From: Vombatus ursinus
Lineage: Eukaryota > Chordata > Mammalia > Diprotodontia > Vombatidae
DNA length: 64,000 nucleotides
Assembly: GCF_900497805.2 (NCBI RefSeq)
Contig: NW_020954550.1
Coordinates: forward strand, 33,151,479-33,215,478
Reading direction: 5' to 3'
The notes beneath the pieces were generated by a model. That model was given only the letters and a program-made list of their open reading frames with translations. It searched no databases and was not told where the DNA came from. Position numbers and translations under genes: made by a program. Positions 1 through 11,719 of this stretch are shown one piece after another; position 1 is the stretch's first letter, and each line of letters begins with the position of its first letter.

Positions 1-10
1 AGGCCTAATT

Positions 11-144
11 CAGGGGTGGGGAACCTGCAGTCTGAAGGCCACATGTGACCATTTGTTCTGTGAAGTTTATATTCAGTCAAAGGGCTGCACTTGAGGACTT
101 AGAGGGCCACATGTGGCCTCAAGATCACAGGTTCCCCATCCCTG
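11..144. mobile_element. hAT-type palindromic MITE with 8-bp target duplication
   Basis: The element runs from CAGGGGTGGGGAACCTG to an inverted copy ending CAGGTTCCCCATCCCTG, with internal CCACATGTG palindromes. Flanking octamers GCCTAATT (3-10) and GCCTAAGT (145-152) match at 7 of 8 bases, as expected for an 8-bp hAT duplication. It has no coding capacity. A second member lies at 58243-58445. Confidence 0.85.
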
Positions 145-259
145 GCCTAAGTCAAGGCTGCATGGTGATGAGATTGGAAGTGATAAGCCTGGGAGGAGTA
201 TCTTGTGAAGAGGAATTGAAACTAGGCAGGGCAGTAGATGCAGAGTGGAGAAAAAAAAT

Positions 260-525
260 AATAACTAACATTTATAGATCTCTCACTATATGCCAGGCAT
301 TGTGCTAAGTACTTTACAATCGTTATCTCATTTGATCCTGGCAACAAATCTAATAGGTAGGTGCTACTATTATCCCCATTTTACAGGTGAGGAAACTGAG
401 GCAGACAGAGGTTAATGATTTGCCCATCATCACACAGCTAATAAGTTTCTGAGACCAGACTTAGGTCTTACTGACTCCAGGCCCTGAACTTTATCCATTG
501 TACCACCTAGCTGCTCCTTTAATTT
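260..525 (-). repeat. MIR/THER1-like CORE-SINE with L2-type tail, antisense
   Basis: Read on the minus strand it has the tRNA-like head (GAGCAGCTAGGTGG), the GTCACACAG-type core and a tail matching TGCCAGGCATTGTGCTAAG on the plus strand. Confidence 0.75.
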
Positions 526-540
526 CTCTTCTCTCACTTT

Positions 541-786
541 TTTGTTGTTTTTGTTGAGATGTTTCAGTTATCTCTGACTCTTTGTGACCCCATTTAGGGG
601 TTTTCTTGGTAGAGATACCGGAGTGTTTTGCCATTTCCTTCTCCAGCTCATTTTACAGATGAGGAACTGGGAGAAACAAGGTTAACTAACTTGACAGGGT
701 CACACAGTTAGTAAATGTCTGAGGCTGGATTTGAACTCATGAAGATAAGTCTTCCTGCTCTATCCACTGGGCCACCTAGCTGCCCC
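541..786 (-). repeat. Long marsupial CORE-SINE (MAR4/THER1-like), antisense
   Basis: It contains TCTCTGACTCTTTGTGACCC, CATTTCCTTCTCCAGCTC, GGTCACACAGTTAGTAA and ends CCACCTAGCTGCCCC, the complement of the SINE head. Homologous antisense copies occur at 13745, 14818 and 35615. Confidence 0.8.
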
Positions 787-2190
787 TCCTTACAATCTGG
801 CTTCCACCTTTATTATTCCACCAAAACTGCTCTCTCCAAAGTTGCCAATGACCTCTTAATTGCCAAATCCAATGGCCTTTTCTCAATACTCATTCTTCTT
901 GACCTCTCTGCAGCCTTTGACCCTGTTGATCACACTCTTTTCCTTGATATTCTCTTCTATCTAGGTTTTTAGGACTCCACTCTCTCCTGTTCTCATTCTA
1001 CCTATCTGACTGCTAGATCTCAGTCTCCTTTGCTAGATCTTCATTCAGGTCATGCCCTCTAAACATAGGTGTCTATCCTAGACCCTTTTCTCTTCTCCTT
1101 ATATCTTATTTCATTTGGTGATTCTTTTATCTCTCATGGATTTAATTACCATCTCTATCCTGATGATTCTCAAATCTACCTATACTTCCCTAATCTCTCT
1201 GTTGATCTCTAATCTTGCATCTACAACTGCATTTCATACATCCCAAACTGGATATCCAGTAGATATCTTAGATTCAACATGTCCAAAAATGAACTTATCT
1301 TTCCCCCTAAATCCTCCCCCCACTCCAAAAACTTCCCTATTGCTATAGAGGGAAACACCATCCTCCCAGGTCCTCAGACTCATAACATAAATGTCATCCT
1401 CAGCTCCTCACAATCCCCCATCCTCCATATTCAACTAGTTGCCAGGGCCCAACAATTGCACCTTTGCACATCTCTCAAATACATTCCCTTGTCTCCTCTG
1501 ACACTGCCACCACTCTTGTGCAGACCCTCATCACTTCACACTTGGACTAGTACAGTAGCCTGCTGGTGGGTCTGCCTTCCTCAAGTCTCTTCCCACTCTA
1601 ATCCATCCTCCTTTGAGTCACCAAGCACAGATCCAAATATACTACTCCCTCACTCAATAAACTCCAGCAGTTCCCTATCTAGGATCAAATACAAAATCCT
1701 CTGACATTCAAAGTTGTTTATAACCTAGACTTCCCCTTCTACCTTTATACTTCCACTTTACTCCCCAGCATACTCTTCATTCCATTAACAGTAGCTTCCT
1801 TGCTGTTCCTTTAATAATATACTCCATGTCTTAGTTTCAGGCATTTTCTCTGACCATCCCCCATACCTAAAAAGTTCTCCCTCTTCATCTCCTCCTACTG
1901 TCTTTCTTGGCTTCCTTCAAGTTCCAACTAAAATTCCATCCTCTACAGGAATCCTTTCCCACCTTCTCTTAAGTCTTGTGCCTTCCCTCCTTTAATTATT
2001 CCTATTTTTCCTGTGGTTGTGGTTTGTCCTCAAACATACACATTTTTCCTGTATGTATCTTGTTTGTAAATAATTGTTTGTTGTCTCCCTTACTATACTG
2101 TAAGGTTCCTTGAGGGTGAGGACTGTCTTTTGCCTATTTTTATATTCTCATGTACATAGTAGGCACCTAAATGTTTACTGACTGACTGAG
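787..2190 (+). mobile_element. L2 LINE relic with reverse-transcriptase motif
   Basis: An interrupted frame at about 800-970 reads [16 protein letters not shown] and then [16 protein letters not shown], the L2/CR1-clade reverse-transcriptase motif (DLSAAFDTVDH). Further downstream NMSKNELIFPPKSSPHSK is the L2 C-terminal region. The element ends with a typical L2 3' end (CTTGAGGGTGAGGACTGTCT, then TAGTAGGCACCTAAATG). Frameshifts and stops show it is dead. This is one of the longer LINE relics in the window. Confidence 0.85.
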
Positions 2191-2385
2191 ATGTATGTGT
2201 GTGTTATCTTAACTAAACCTCATAACAACCTTGTCAGGTACTCACTACAAGCATTGCAATTCTCATTTTCCAAATGAGGAAAATGTGGCTCAGAAAAGAT
2301 AAAGTGATTTGTCCTTTTTTCATGCAACTAGGAACTGTCATGAGTGAAATTCACATCCAGATCTCTTTATACTTCAGCTCGTCTT
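2190..2385 (-). repeat. MIR-like SINE fragment, antisense
   Basis: It shows the order AACCTCATAACAACC, AAATGAGGAAAATG and GATTTGTCC with a decayed core, typical of an antisense MIR. Confidence 0.5.
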
Positions 2386-2990
2386 CTAAACAACATTCTT
2401 CCTAGGTTTTCAGATATCCCATGAAATTATTTTTCTAAATTGCCTTAGTTTATGTGATATAATGTACTACACCAGTAATAATTTCAACAATCCTCTACTC
2501 ATATTTGACTAAGAAGATTCATAAGGGCATGGCTATATTGACAAAGTCTATGCCATATTTCCTGACTTGGTCTAGCATCATTTTTATGGCTCTTAGGCAG
2601 TGGTCTCACGCTCAAATAGAAACAGGGCTTCTAAAGCATACCTAAAGATCCCTATGGACAGGATATTGACAGTTTTAAAATGTAATCTTATCTACATTTT
2701 TTAATATTTCTACTTATTTTGCTAAATATTTCCCAATTATATTTTAATCTGATTCAGCAGCATTCAGGGGTGTTGCAGGCAGTATGGGACATGACCATTG
2801 AGATGCAGACATGAAGTCTTGGCTTGATATTTCCACGGGGACTGCCAGTATCTGTGGTGAATCTAAACCTCTGTCATCCCATGCTCACAGCACTACAAAG
2901 TAGGGCAGTGCTAGGAAAGGGTTAGAGAGATTAATTTGGGACTGCAAGGGGAGAAGGGACATTACTTAGGAGATGAAATTTGGTGGTTAA
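2386..2990. other. Non-coding stretch
   Basis: A+T-rich sequence with no open frame of note and no repeat that I recognise. Confidence 0.5.
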
Positions 2991-2999
2991 TGTAGAGAG

Positions 3000-3840
3000 A
3001 TGATTTATGTCAGTTCTTGTTGATTTTTTTCATCAACAAGCCTAGGGATGGCGATACAAAGAAAAGATTAATGTGGTCCCTGGACACATCATGCAAGCAA
3101 ATCTGTAGATGTAAGATGTAAATGCAGTGTAAATAGGAAATAATTTCAAAAAGAAGGGAGTGGGGGAAGCCCAGAAAAGGCTTTTTGCAGAAGACAAGAT
3201 TAGAGCTGAGTCTTAAAGGATGCCAGAGAAGCCAAAGGATGAAAGTAAAGAAGAGTATTTGAGGCATGAGGAGACAAGCAGTGTAAAGTTACAGAGTCCA
3301 GAGATAGAATATTGTATGCCAGGACCAATAGTAAGGCCAGTGTTTTAGATCATACCATAAGCTAAAGGAAGTGAAGTATAAGAAGACCAGAAAGTTAGAA
3401 AGGACCAGGTTGTAAGCAACTTTAAAAAACAAACAGATGATTTTATATTTGATCTTAGAGGTAATAGGGAGCCACTAGAATGTATTGAGAAGGGGCAGGG
3501 AAAGTGGTGTCACATCTATGTTTTAGAATTATCACTTTGAGTTAAGAATGGCCCAGAGTGGGGAGAAACTTGAAGCAAGGCTCATGGACAGCAATCTATG
3601 ACAATAGTCCAGACATGAGGTTATCAGGGTTATATAAGTGTAGAGGAGATATATACAAGAGATGTTGTGAAGATGGAAAGGATAAGACTTAGCAACAGAT
3701 TGGACATGTGGGGTGATCATAAGTGAATAGTTGAGGTTAACACCTAAGTTGCAAGTCTGGGTGACTTGGAGGATGGTGTTGTCCATAACAGTTATAGGGA
3801 TATTTTGAAGAGGGAACTATTTTGAAGAGGAAAAGATAAT
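3000..3840 (+). repeat. Unclassified long interspersed repeat, copy 1
   Basis: It is homologous within the window to 19290-19800, 23630-23945, 40840-41060 and 55020-55350. Shared landmarks are a block of form AAGGCTTxxTGxAGAAG, then GAGxxTTGAAGGAxGCC, then a CATGAGG block, GATTTTATATTTGATCTTAG and GGTAATAGGGAGCCACTAGA. This is the longest copy. The family name is uncertain; it is non-coding or anciently coding. Confidence 0.65.
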
Positions 3841-5820
3841 GAGTTCTATTTTTATATCAATATACATTGTCCCTAATCTAATTAGACTGTTTTTCTTGAC
3901 TATGATATTAAAATTTAATCAATTGATATTAGATGCAACAGAATGAGTAACTGGTGGGTTAAGCCAGGCCAATATTTGACAAGTAACTTAGGCAGATCCC
4001 TGGAGTAATGGGGGAAAAGAGAGTGCTGGATGACTGAAAGTCTACCTGTAGGACTTACCCTTTCTACATGTCTTATTGTATACAGGATACTTGTCACATG
4101 TGGGAACAGACTATGTTAAACTACACTATGACCATTGGAAATCGTCATTTTCTGAGATTACCAATATTGCCTAGATGAAGAGAGACTAGGGGAAATGAAG
4201 TAGAACAGCTCATTTCTTGAGGTCCCTTTCAAACCCTATAATTCTTATTATATACCTGTACTTTTGAAATGACACCATTACTATCTCCTCCCCAGACAAT
4301 GCGCAGGAAGAGAATGGTGCTTGTGATATGTTCTGATTCTTCAGTTTCCAGCTCCTATTAAGACCTGGTGCTGTGTGAGATCTCCCCCACCACCTCCTTT
4401 TGTTCTGATCCTTGATGCCTATAGTTCCCATATGAAAATTTCTGGCACGTCAAGCAGCTCCTACAAGAGGACTAAATGAACAGTGGTATCACCTCCATTT
4501 TCCTGATGAGCCTCAGGTCTTCCAAAAATAAATGAGATAAATCATGTCAGAATTCTTAAAGTATTCTGTATTAATTAATTTTATAGAAATGTTTACAGAA
4601 TTAATTTTATAGAAAAGGAAAGAGACATATGCTAGCAGTTGGAAGCAAAGTTTAAAACTCAGATTTCCTAAGTCCTGGCCCAATACTCTTTTCAGTACAT
4701 CACCAATATGGGAAATTTTAATTTGTTTCAATAAATTTCAGCAAAGAGAAATGAGTGCTGGTGACCATCCCCCACAGAGCAATGAATGGACCACATAATC
4801 CTGATTGTTTTACAGTATCTGTAGCAAAGATATGGTAGCTTTTTCTGTCACTATTGCATAGGATGGAGAGGTTCTTGGTACAGGTATAGGTTGGTATGGG
4901 TTCTTGGGTGGGGAGGATTCAATCATGCTCAAGTGATTTGCAAACACTGCAAAAAAAAACAAAACAAAACAAAACAGTAAACTCTTACTAACATATCACC
5001 CACCACAACTGAGATTTCTGAATACAGTAGTTCCATCTAGAACCCCATCAAGGAGAGGTAATTAGCAGAAGTTCCAGAGGACTCTCCTCATTACCTATAA
5101 TTCCTTCCATCCCATGGCATGAACCCAAGGGCACCAGTATGGAATGACACCTTTGCTCTTTTCATCTCTCCATGTTTCTGATGCTCAGTGACTTGGGTGG
5201 TGCTGAATGGACAGCCCAGGCTCACACTGTTAAAATTGCTTTTCGCCTCATTTACTTCCAGTGCCAGCTGGCTCACAGAGCTGCTAGCTCAAAAAGGAAA
5301 GATGGCTACTGACTCTCACCAGCTCCCTGCTAGCCTTTCTCTTTTCAGATGTAGTGAATCAGTTTTCCCTCCTGTGCCAAGATCTTCCTGAAATACTTTA
5401 CCATTAAAATGGCTTTGATAAACCCACATGCCTCTCCTCCCCACTCCAAGGTTCTATAGTATTGTAACGGTCCCTCTTTTATTCTTGGAAGACAGAAAAT
5501 ATAGGCCCTGAAAGCAAGGCCAATTTTTCTGTTAACATTGACAGTAAGTGGAATACAGCATCATATTGTAGGATATAAGTAAATTGTAAAAATGAGAAAT
5601 AATTTGATTTGTTCTTATAGCCAGACACTTATCAGGAGAAGAAAAGTACATGGAATTTTACAGGTATGTTCTACTCTACCAAAAATAAAAAATCTAATAC
5701 ATGAAAAATCCCATTTTTGAAAACATGTATCAAAGGATTCATCACAGAGTTGTTTTAATACAAGAGCTCCAAATGTATTTAACATATTATTTGATTTGCC
5801 TTAAAACTTTCCAGAAATGC
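3841..5820. other. Non-coding stretch
   Basis: No exon with family similarity and no clear transposon was recognised. An A-rich (CAAAA)n tract lies at about 4950-4976. Short open frames here lack splice context and recognisable motifs. Confidence 0.5.
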
Positions 5821-5849
5821 ATCTATTGAAAAGAAGTTGATCAATATAA

Positions 5850-6150
5850 TGTTCCAAAAAAATTTCAAATGACTCACGATGAAAAATGCTGCCCACCTCC
5901 AGAGACAGAATTGATGGACTCTGAGTGCAGATTGAACCATACCTTTTTTTAAACTTCCTTTCTTTTTCTTCCTTATGGAGGGGAGTGGGGCCACATGGCT
6001 AATATGGAAATGTTTTGCATGGCTTCATATGTATAATTAGTATTATATTGGTTGCCTTCTCAGTGAGTGGGGAAGGACTAGAGGGAAGGAGAGAATTTGA
6101 CAGCATTTTAAATGACTATTTAAAATAAATAAAACTTAGTTTTTTTTAAA
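5850..6150 (+). mobile_element. LINE 3' end (marsupial L1-like 3' UTR), copy 1
   Basis: It shares CAGAATTGATGGxxTCTGA, TATGGAAATGTTTTGCATG, TTGCCTTCTCA and GGGAGGAGAGAATTTG-type blocks with 35870-36200 in the same order, and ends in an A-rich tail. Assignment to L1 is by remembered similarity. Confidence 0.6.
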
Positions 6151-6174
6151 AAAGGTAGTTGAAATAAGGAAAAC

Positions 6175-6345
6175 ACATTACATTTGGAATCATAAGACCT
6201 TGCTTCAAATCCCAGTTTGGTGCTCTTGGGCAGGTCACACCCTTTCTCTGTGCCTCCATTACTTTGCCTCTAAAAATCAGAGATTTGGACTAAATAGACT
6301 CAAAAGTCTCTTCCAGCTCCAAAGACTATGACCCTCTACCTTGTA
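6175..6345 (+). repeat. MIR-like SINE
   Basis: It contains TTCAAATCCCAGTTTGG, GGGCAGGTCACACC and TCTTCCAGCTCCAAAGA in MIR order. Confidence 0.6.
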
Positions 6346-6419
6346 AAGGATGAAATACCTACATTCATATATAGTTTATTCCTGTTACATATTTAAATGC
6401 TATTATTTGGACTATAAAA

Positions 6420-6725
6420 GACAGCATTTTACAGTATACAGAGGGCTAACTTTAGCGTCAAGAAGGCCTGCGTTCAAGTCTTGTCTCGAACTCATAATTG
6501 TTGTGTGACCATAGGTAAGTCACTTAATTTCACAGTGCCCTAGCAATTCTCTAAGACTACATGTTGATAATTATCCTGATTCTTCCACTTACTACTTGGT
6601 TTGTGATTTAGACAAATCACTTAACCTCTAGAACCCTCAGTTTCTTCAGGAAAAACTGAGTTCCTTAGCAATAAATGGGAGTGTTGAACACTACGGTCTC
6701 TTCTTTCTCTAGATTCATAATCCTT
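6420..6725 (+). repeat. Two adjoining MIR/CORE-SINE fragments
   Basis: The first has GTTCAAGTCTTGTCTC, TAGGTAAGTCACTTAATT and an AATTCTCTAAGACTA tail. The second starts at about 6570 with a new CACTTACTACTTGG and AAATCACTTAACCTC body. Confidence 0.6.
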
Positions 6726-6867
6726 CAAATTCTAAGTCTTTCTTATATGGCTTAAAAATTATTTTGGCTATGCATTGTCAGGACTGAGAGAATAGGCTTA
6801 CCATTACTAGTGGGGAGATAAGAAAAAGAGGGAGGGGTTCTCCATCCACTTCGGCTTTCAAGAACTA

Positions 6868-7095
6868 AAGTACTTCAGCTGGTTGTATCTCACTTTCACG
6901 GAAATCATGTATGCCTGTGAAACCTGGACAGTATACCAGTGCCATGCCAAGAAACTGAATCACTTCAATTTGAATTGTCTTAGGAAGATTGTGAAGATTA
7001 CCTGGCTGGATAAAATACCAGACACTGAGGTCCTTTCTCAAACAAAGTGCCAAGCATTCAAACTCTGCTTCAGAAGAGTGCAATTCTGGAGATTT
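6868..7095 (+). pseudogene. Non-LTR retrotransposon reverse-transcriptase C-terminal relic
   Basis: The open frame reads YACETWTVYQCHAKKLNHF, then CLRKIVKITWLDKIPDTEVL. This is the signature tail of a widespread LINE polymerase family (ETWTVY...RHARKLNHFH...CLRKLL...QDKIPDTEVL). Only this segment is recognisable, and flanking frames are closed. The frame is relatively intact for a relic, but no host-gene context is seen. Confidence 0.7.
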
Positions 7096-7199
7096 CTTAC
7101 TACCCTAGAGGCTTCTCAGTGGAACCTTACATTCTTGGTGCCCCTAGACACAGGACCATGTAGGTTACATGTCTTCTCTGTGGTCCCACTGGTACTCAC

Positions 7200-8095
7200 T
7201 TTGCTTTAGCATTCTCCTTTTCTATTACCAGTATGCTTCTGACTGGCTTTGTGCAGTTCTGGATGGAAAATATCACTTAATTTCTTATTGGATTTCTTGA
7301 TCATTAGTCTGGTATGAACTTAGGATTTTGCTGGAAGAGTTGTGGGCAAGCTAACCATTCTGCCTCATGTTCAAGCAGCCAACTTGGCAGGATGTCACTG
7401 TGTCCTTCTTGCACTTTTGCACTCTTGACAACTTGAACACAGTACCAGTTGAGGTCTGAACAGGGAGAATACAGCAGGACTATTTCCCATCTGATTCTTA
7501 GAAACTATGCCTCCCTTGATATGACATACTTTTCATTCTTGGCTGCTACATCACTCTACAAGTCAGGTGCTTTTGATACAGTGCCACATGAAATAGAGCC
7601 AACTCTAGGAAGATTGTTAGGAAGAGTTTTTTGTTCCCTACTACCATGCCATACCCACCAATGTCAATCCCTTCTTTGAGCACCCTGTGCTCCAAGTGGC
7701 CTGATCCCACAAGCTTACTGCTTTGGCATTCCATCATTTGGGGTCAGTGCTGTATACTCTGAGACTTTCCCTACCTCCTCCCCCATCATAAGTGACTCAT
7801 TGCATGTCCTATTCATTCAGGAGCCTGTGCCAAAGGAGGTGGCAATAAGTAGTAACAGATACAAGCAAAATATGCTTAAATGTGGAAGCTACTGTTGCTA
7901 ATGTACTACTCCTCCCACTTAAACTTGAACTCCCAGTTACAACACATACACAACCTAGAAGTCCCTTAAGGAGTACTACTCACGGTAGAATTTCAGGTCC
8001 TTGGGATGGTTGGTGAGGGAGATCACTGAGGGCAGGAGGTGGCCTTTCAGTGCCTTGAAGGCAGCTGTGACCTTTACCTCATGTGTTGAGATACA
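7200..8095. other. Non-coding stretch
   Basis: No gene or clear repeat was recognised. Short open frames at 7449-7679 and 7546-7737 overlap on opposite strands and carry no recognised motif. Confidence 0.5.
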
Positions 8096-8097
8096 TA

Positions 8098-8320
8098 GTC
8101 AGATAAGTGGCTCAGTGGACAGAGTGTTGACCTTGGAGTCAGGAAAACCTGAGTTCAAATCCTGTGCCAGATACTGTGTGAGCCTTGTCAAGTCACTTAA
8201 TTTCTCAGCCTCAGTTTCCTCAACTATCAAATGAGGATAATGATAGCACCTAACTTATTATGAGAATTAAATGAGACAGTATTTGTAAAGTACTAGTTAT
8301 ACAAATACTAGCTTTTAGTC
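8098..8320 (+). repeat. MIR/THER1-like CORE-SINE
   Basis: It has GGCTCAGTGGACAGAGTG, GAGTTCAAATCCTG, AAGTCACTTAATTTCTC, CCTCAGTTTCCTCA and the 3' AAATGAG...GTAAAGTACTAG block. Confidence 0.8.
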
Positions 8321-8458
8321 CAGTGTCTCATCCAATATCTGATCCCTACTCCTGAAACTTTATGCAAGATGGGTACACACATACCATTCAAACTTTCCTC
8401 ATCTTCTATTTGAAGAATAAAGAATTTGTCTGAAAGCTGAACTTCTCCATCTTGAGAC

Positions 8459-8519
8459 CACACACACACACACACACACACGCACACACACACACACACA
8501 CATACACACACACACACAT
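8459..8519. repeat. (CA)n microsatellite
   Basis: About 60 bp of CA dinucleotides, interrupted by single CG and TA steps. It generates a spurious repetitive open frame on the minus strand. Confidence 0.95.
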
Positions 8520-8529
8520 TTTTCATCTC

Positions 8530-10290
8530 TGGTTGTGGTCAATTACTTAGGAAAGTATTTTTAGTATGGAATAGGGCACCTAGATGGCAAATAAAGAAAA
8601 CATTTTTCTCAATTTAAAGTTGCTCAAAGAGAAGGTGAAGGGCCTTCTCTTGCTCCATAAGAATAGTACTGAAAGCCCCAGGGACCCAGAATGAATGTTT
8701 TTTTTTCTTTATGTGTTATTTGACCTGCTGAAACTGCTACACAAGAGCCGTTTTTCTCCCTCTGCAAGGCAGCTCCAAAACTTAGGCATCTGGGTGGTGC
8801 AAATGAATGACTCCGTATAATCAAAGGGGTGATGAGAAAACAGGTTGACTTAGCTTATCAAAATGCAGGGATTGAATACAGAGCACAAGTAAATGTCAAT
8901 AGATAGTTCAGGTTCTGATACTCATTCCGATTCTGGTTCAGTTGAATGCCACAGTCTCCTCACGTCTACGTTTCCTCCCCTGAAATGATGCTTGAGAGAT
9001 TGGCTGATGGCTGGTGTCAGCCTGAACAGAGTAGCAAAATCATAAGGTCTAATGAGGTGCTGGGCCCACAGTTTTATATGTCCTGAGGACTAACAGATAT
9101 GTCTTCAGTTATATGTGAAATGAAGCAGCATCCTTGCTCTGGCTGACAATGTAGGAGTAAGGCTACTGTCCGTCAGTGTTCCCTAACTCTTAATGGCTTG
9201 TAATTCTCTCCATTCAATAGGCTAGGGACTTGCCCTGTGACATTTTATCTGCATATCAGCCTAAGGACACACCCTTGAAATCCTAGGTACCCCATCTGAT
9301 CTACTTCCTCCTTTATAATGGAGATAGGTCTAGCTGTGGCCTATTATGGCCTACCACAAAAATATGCAAGCAGACCAAATGGGAACTCAAGGGCTCTCCA
9401 TTCTCATAAATTTCCTCAGTTGTTGTTACTCCAGGCAAAACATTGTCAGATTTTTCATCTGTAATTGATGCAAGTGGTTATTTAAGCCCCCTCATCTCTA
9501 TCCCTTAGGTAAGTTGTGAAGAAAATCTAAAAAATGCAGAGGTCCAGGAAATGAAAAGGTGCTAAACAATCCTGATGATAACACTAGAAACAGAGGTGTC
9601 CCCACCAGGTTCGTTTTCTCCACTTTGTGTAAAAGAATTAAATTTTCATTTGCCTCCTTCCCTCATATAGGGTCTTGTCTGGCATCCCTTCATAGCTAAA
9701 AATGACCTTTGTCAGCTTTTGAAACATTCCCTCTAAACACTGATTTTATGTGTGGATGGAAATTTGACATAGCTCTTGACAACTTAGCAAAGACAACAAA
9801 TTTGTTTCTCCAGCTTTCATATCCAGGTCTGTTATGTCAATTTGGTTGCAGATATTACCTAATGTGACCCCATGTTGCAATGTCTCTTTTTATTTTAGAC
9901 TTCAGTTTGCTGGCAGCTAAGAAAAACGTGAACAGTTTACCTGGAATAAATATTTATTTTTAGAGGTATATGGTTTTCATTAGAAATCACAGTTCTTTCC
10001 AGAGTCTTTCATTTTGTGACCAAAGAAAATGTACAAATTAGAAGGCTGTCAGTGAGTAAATTTGGGACACTAATTGAAGATTTATTTTCTGGAGAGATGT
10101 GAAGCTAATAGACTTTTTGCTGGTTCATCATGAAAGGCTCTAAGAGATGACTTCTGGGTTTGTGATTCACTGATTCTGATTTATTGCTGAGTTAGATGAC
10201 TACAAACCAGGTGTCTGGTGTCTGTTGCTGTGACTATTGGGTTTCAAATTAGAATAGCCAATCAATGCTGAAATGAATATACCCTTTAAT
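8530..10290. other. Non-coding stretch
   Basis: Apparently low-repeat sequence without splice-framed open frames or family motifs. Confidence 0.45.
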
Positions 10291-10417
10291 TTGGCATATT
10301 TAAAGGAAGGTCATATGGTTTAATTGGAGAATCCTGAAGGAGCACAGAGAAGGAGGGTGAAGCAACAAGAGACAGGTATCAGGGAAGCCCATCTCCAACA
10401 TACCACACCCAAACACA

Positions 10418-10472
10418 CCCCCCCCACACACACACACGCACACACACACACACACACACATCCATACACACT
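10418..10472. repeat. (CA)n microsatellite with C-run
   Basis: A run of C followed by CA dinucleotides with single CG interruptions, length-variable in type. Confidence 0.95.
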
Positions 10473-10936
10473 CAGTCATAACTGTCATCTCCGGTGTGGA
10501 GGGTAGGAAGGGCAGGGAAGGGACATACTTAGAGATGTTATCAAAGAGCTTCAGCATGATGGTCTTCAAGCTGTGATGGAACAGGAAATGCACAATGGTC
10601 TTTTGGCTAGATGGCTGTTTTCAGGATGTGATGCTTCATTTCGCCAAACTCTCTTTGGAACTCCTAGAGAGTCAGGCTGCTCAGTTGTTTTATGGAGAAG
10701 AGAGGATCCTACTCAAATGAGTTTAATCAGTTTTCCACTTCTGAGGGCGTGGACATGGAGGTGCAAATCAGACAAGAAACTAAAAATATCTAGCCTAGAG
10801 CCTTCCAGACATAGAAGATCCTGATATGGAGAGTTCAGAAGAAAGGAAGTCATACAATGGGACAGAGGGTTACAGAGGAAGAACAGAAGAGAGGGTTACA
10901 AAGCAATAGGAGGGACATGACTAGGACATAGGTCAG

Positions 10937-11187
10937 GGGTTCTTTTTTAGTTTGATTTCCACTTTTATTAGGCCCTATAAAGCTTTTCCAATTTTAAGTT
11001 TCACAAGAAAGAGAGCTAGAGCTGCCCAATGTCTTTTAAAATACGTGTCCTTTGAGTCCCTGAAGCACAACCTCACTCTGCATAGCAAAAGATTACTGAG
11101 TTGGGCAACTTATGCTTTTATTACTGTTAAACAGAATAGTATGTATGACTTTCATCAGTTTAGAACTAAAAGAACTCTTGGGGAAAA
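10937..11187 (+). repeat. Inverted-repeat arm A1 (unclassified repeat)
   Basis: This roughly 250-bp segment recurs in reverse orientation at 11720-11974. Shared blocks include TTATTAGGCCCTATAAAGC, CTCTGCATAGCAAAAGATTA and ATGTATGACTTTCATCAG. In this arm's direction both copies stay open for about 75 codons (RPYKAFPILSF, RLLSWATYAFI, YDFHQFRT). Neither has an in-frame ATG near the beginning of the shared part, and changes fall at all codon positions. I read it as a non-coding mobile repeat, possibly LTR- or MITE-derived. Confidence 0.8.
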
Positions 11188-11719
11188 CAAACTTAACCTG
11201 GAGTCCATTAACTTGATTTTTAAAATATTTCTATAGCTATTTCAAAATAATTGGTTTCCTTTGTAATCCTATATGCTTAATTTTATGCATTTAAAGCAAT
11301 TATTCTGAGAAGTGGTCTGTAATCTTCACTAGCCTTCCAAAGAGGTCCCCCTCCCCCCCAAAAAAAGGTTAATAACACTTGGAAGAGATAGAGAAAGACT
11401 AAGCCAGAAAAATTGTGTCTTTCCAAACTATACTAGGACCACTTTAAATGAAATGATTTTTTGCCTGAAAGACATTAGAGGTCATGCTTTCTCCATCTGT
11501 ACAATTCCATAAAAACCCTTCACTAGTTGCTTTAAAAAACATGGAAGCATAGCCCTTTTGGAAATGGGCAGCAGTATGGTTCTGTTTCATCACTGCCATA
11601 CCCTACCCTGACGTGATGCTGGAGACTGTGATCAGAGGCAAAGAGGAGATCTTTTAAAAGGGTTCGGCAGACCCCCAAGGCTTGAAACAGGGGGAACCTT
11701 CAAGTCTAATATCGAGATA

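Noticed and set aside
1279-1704. 141-codon plus-strand open frame
   Set aside because: It is part of the L2 relic (MSKNELIFPPKSSPHSK is an L2 segment), not a host gene.
8459-8519. CRISPR-like repetition
   Set aside because: Simple dinucleotide repeats without spacers, in a mammalian nuclear context.
8308-8526. Cysteine/valine repeat protein on the minus strand
   Set aside because: Translation of the (CA)n microsatellite; not a gene. The same applies to the open frames over 10300-10593 and 62737-62928.
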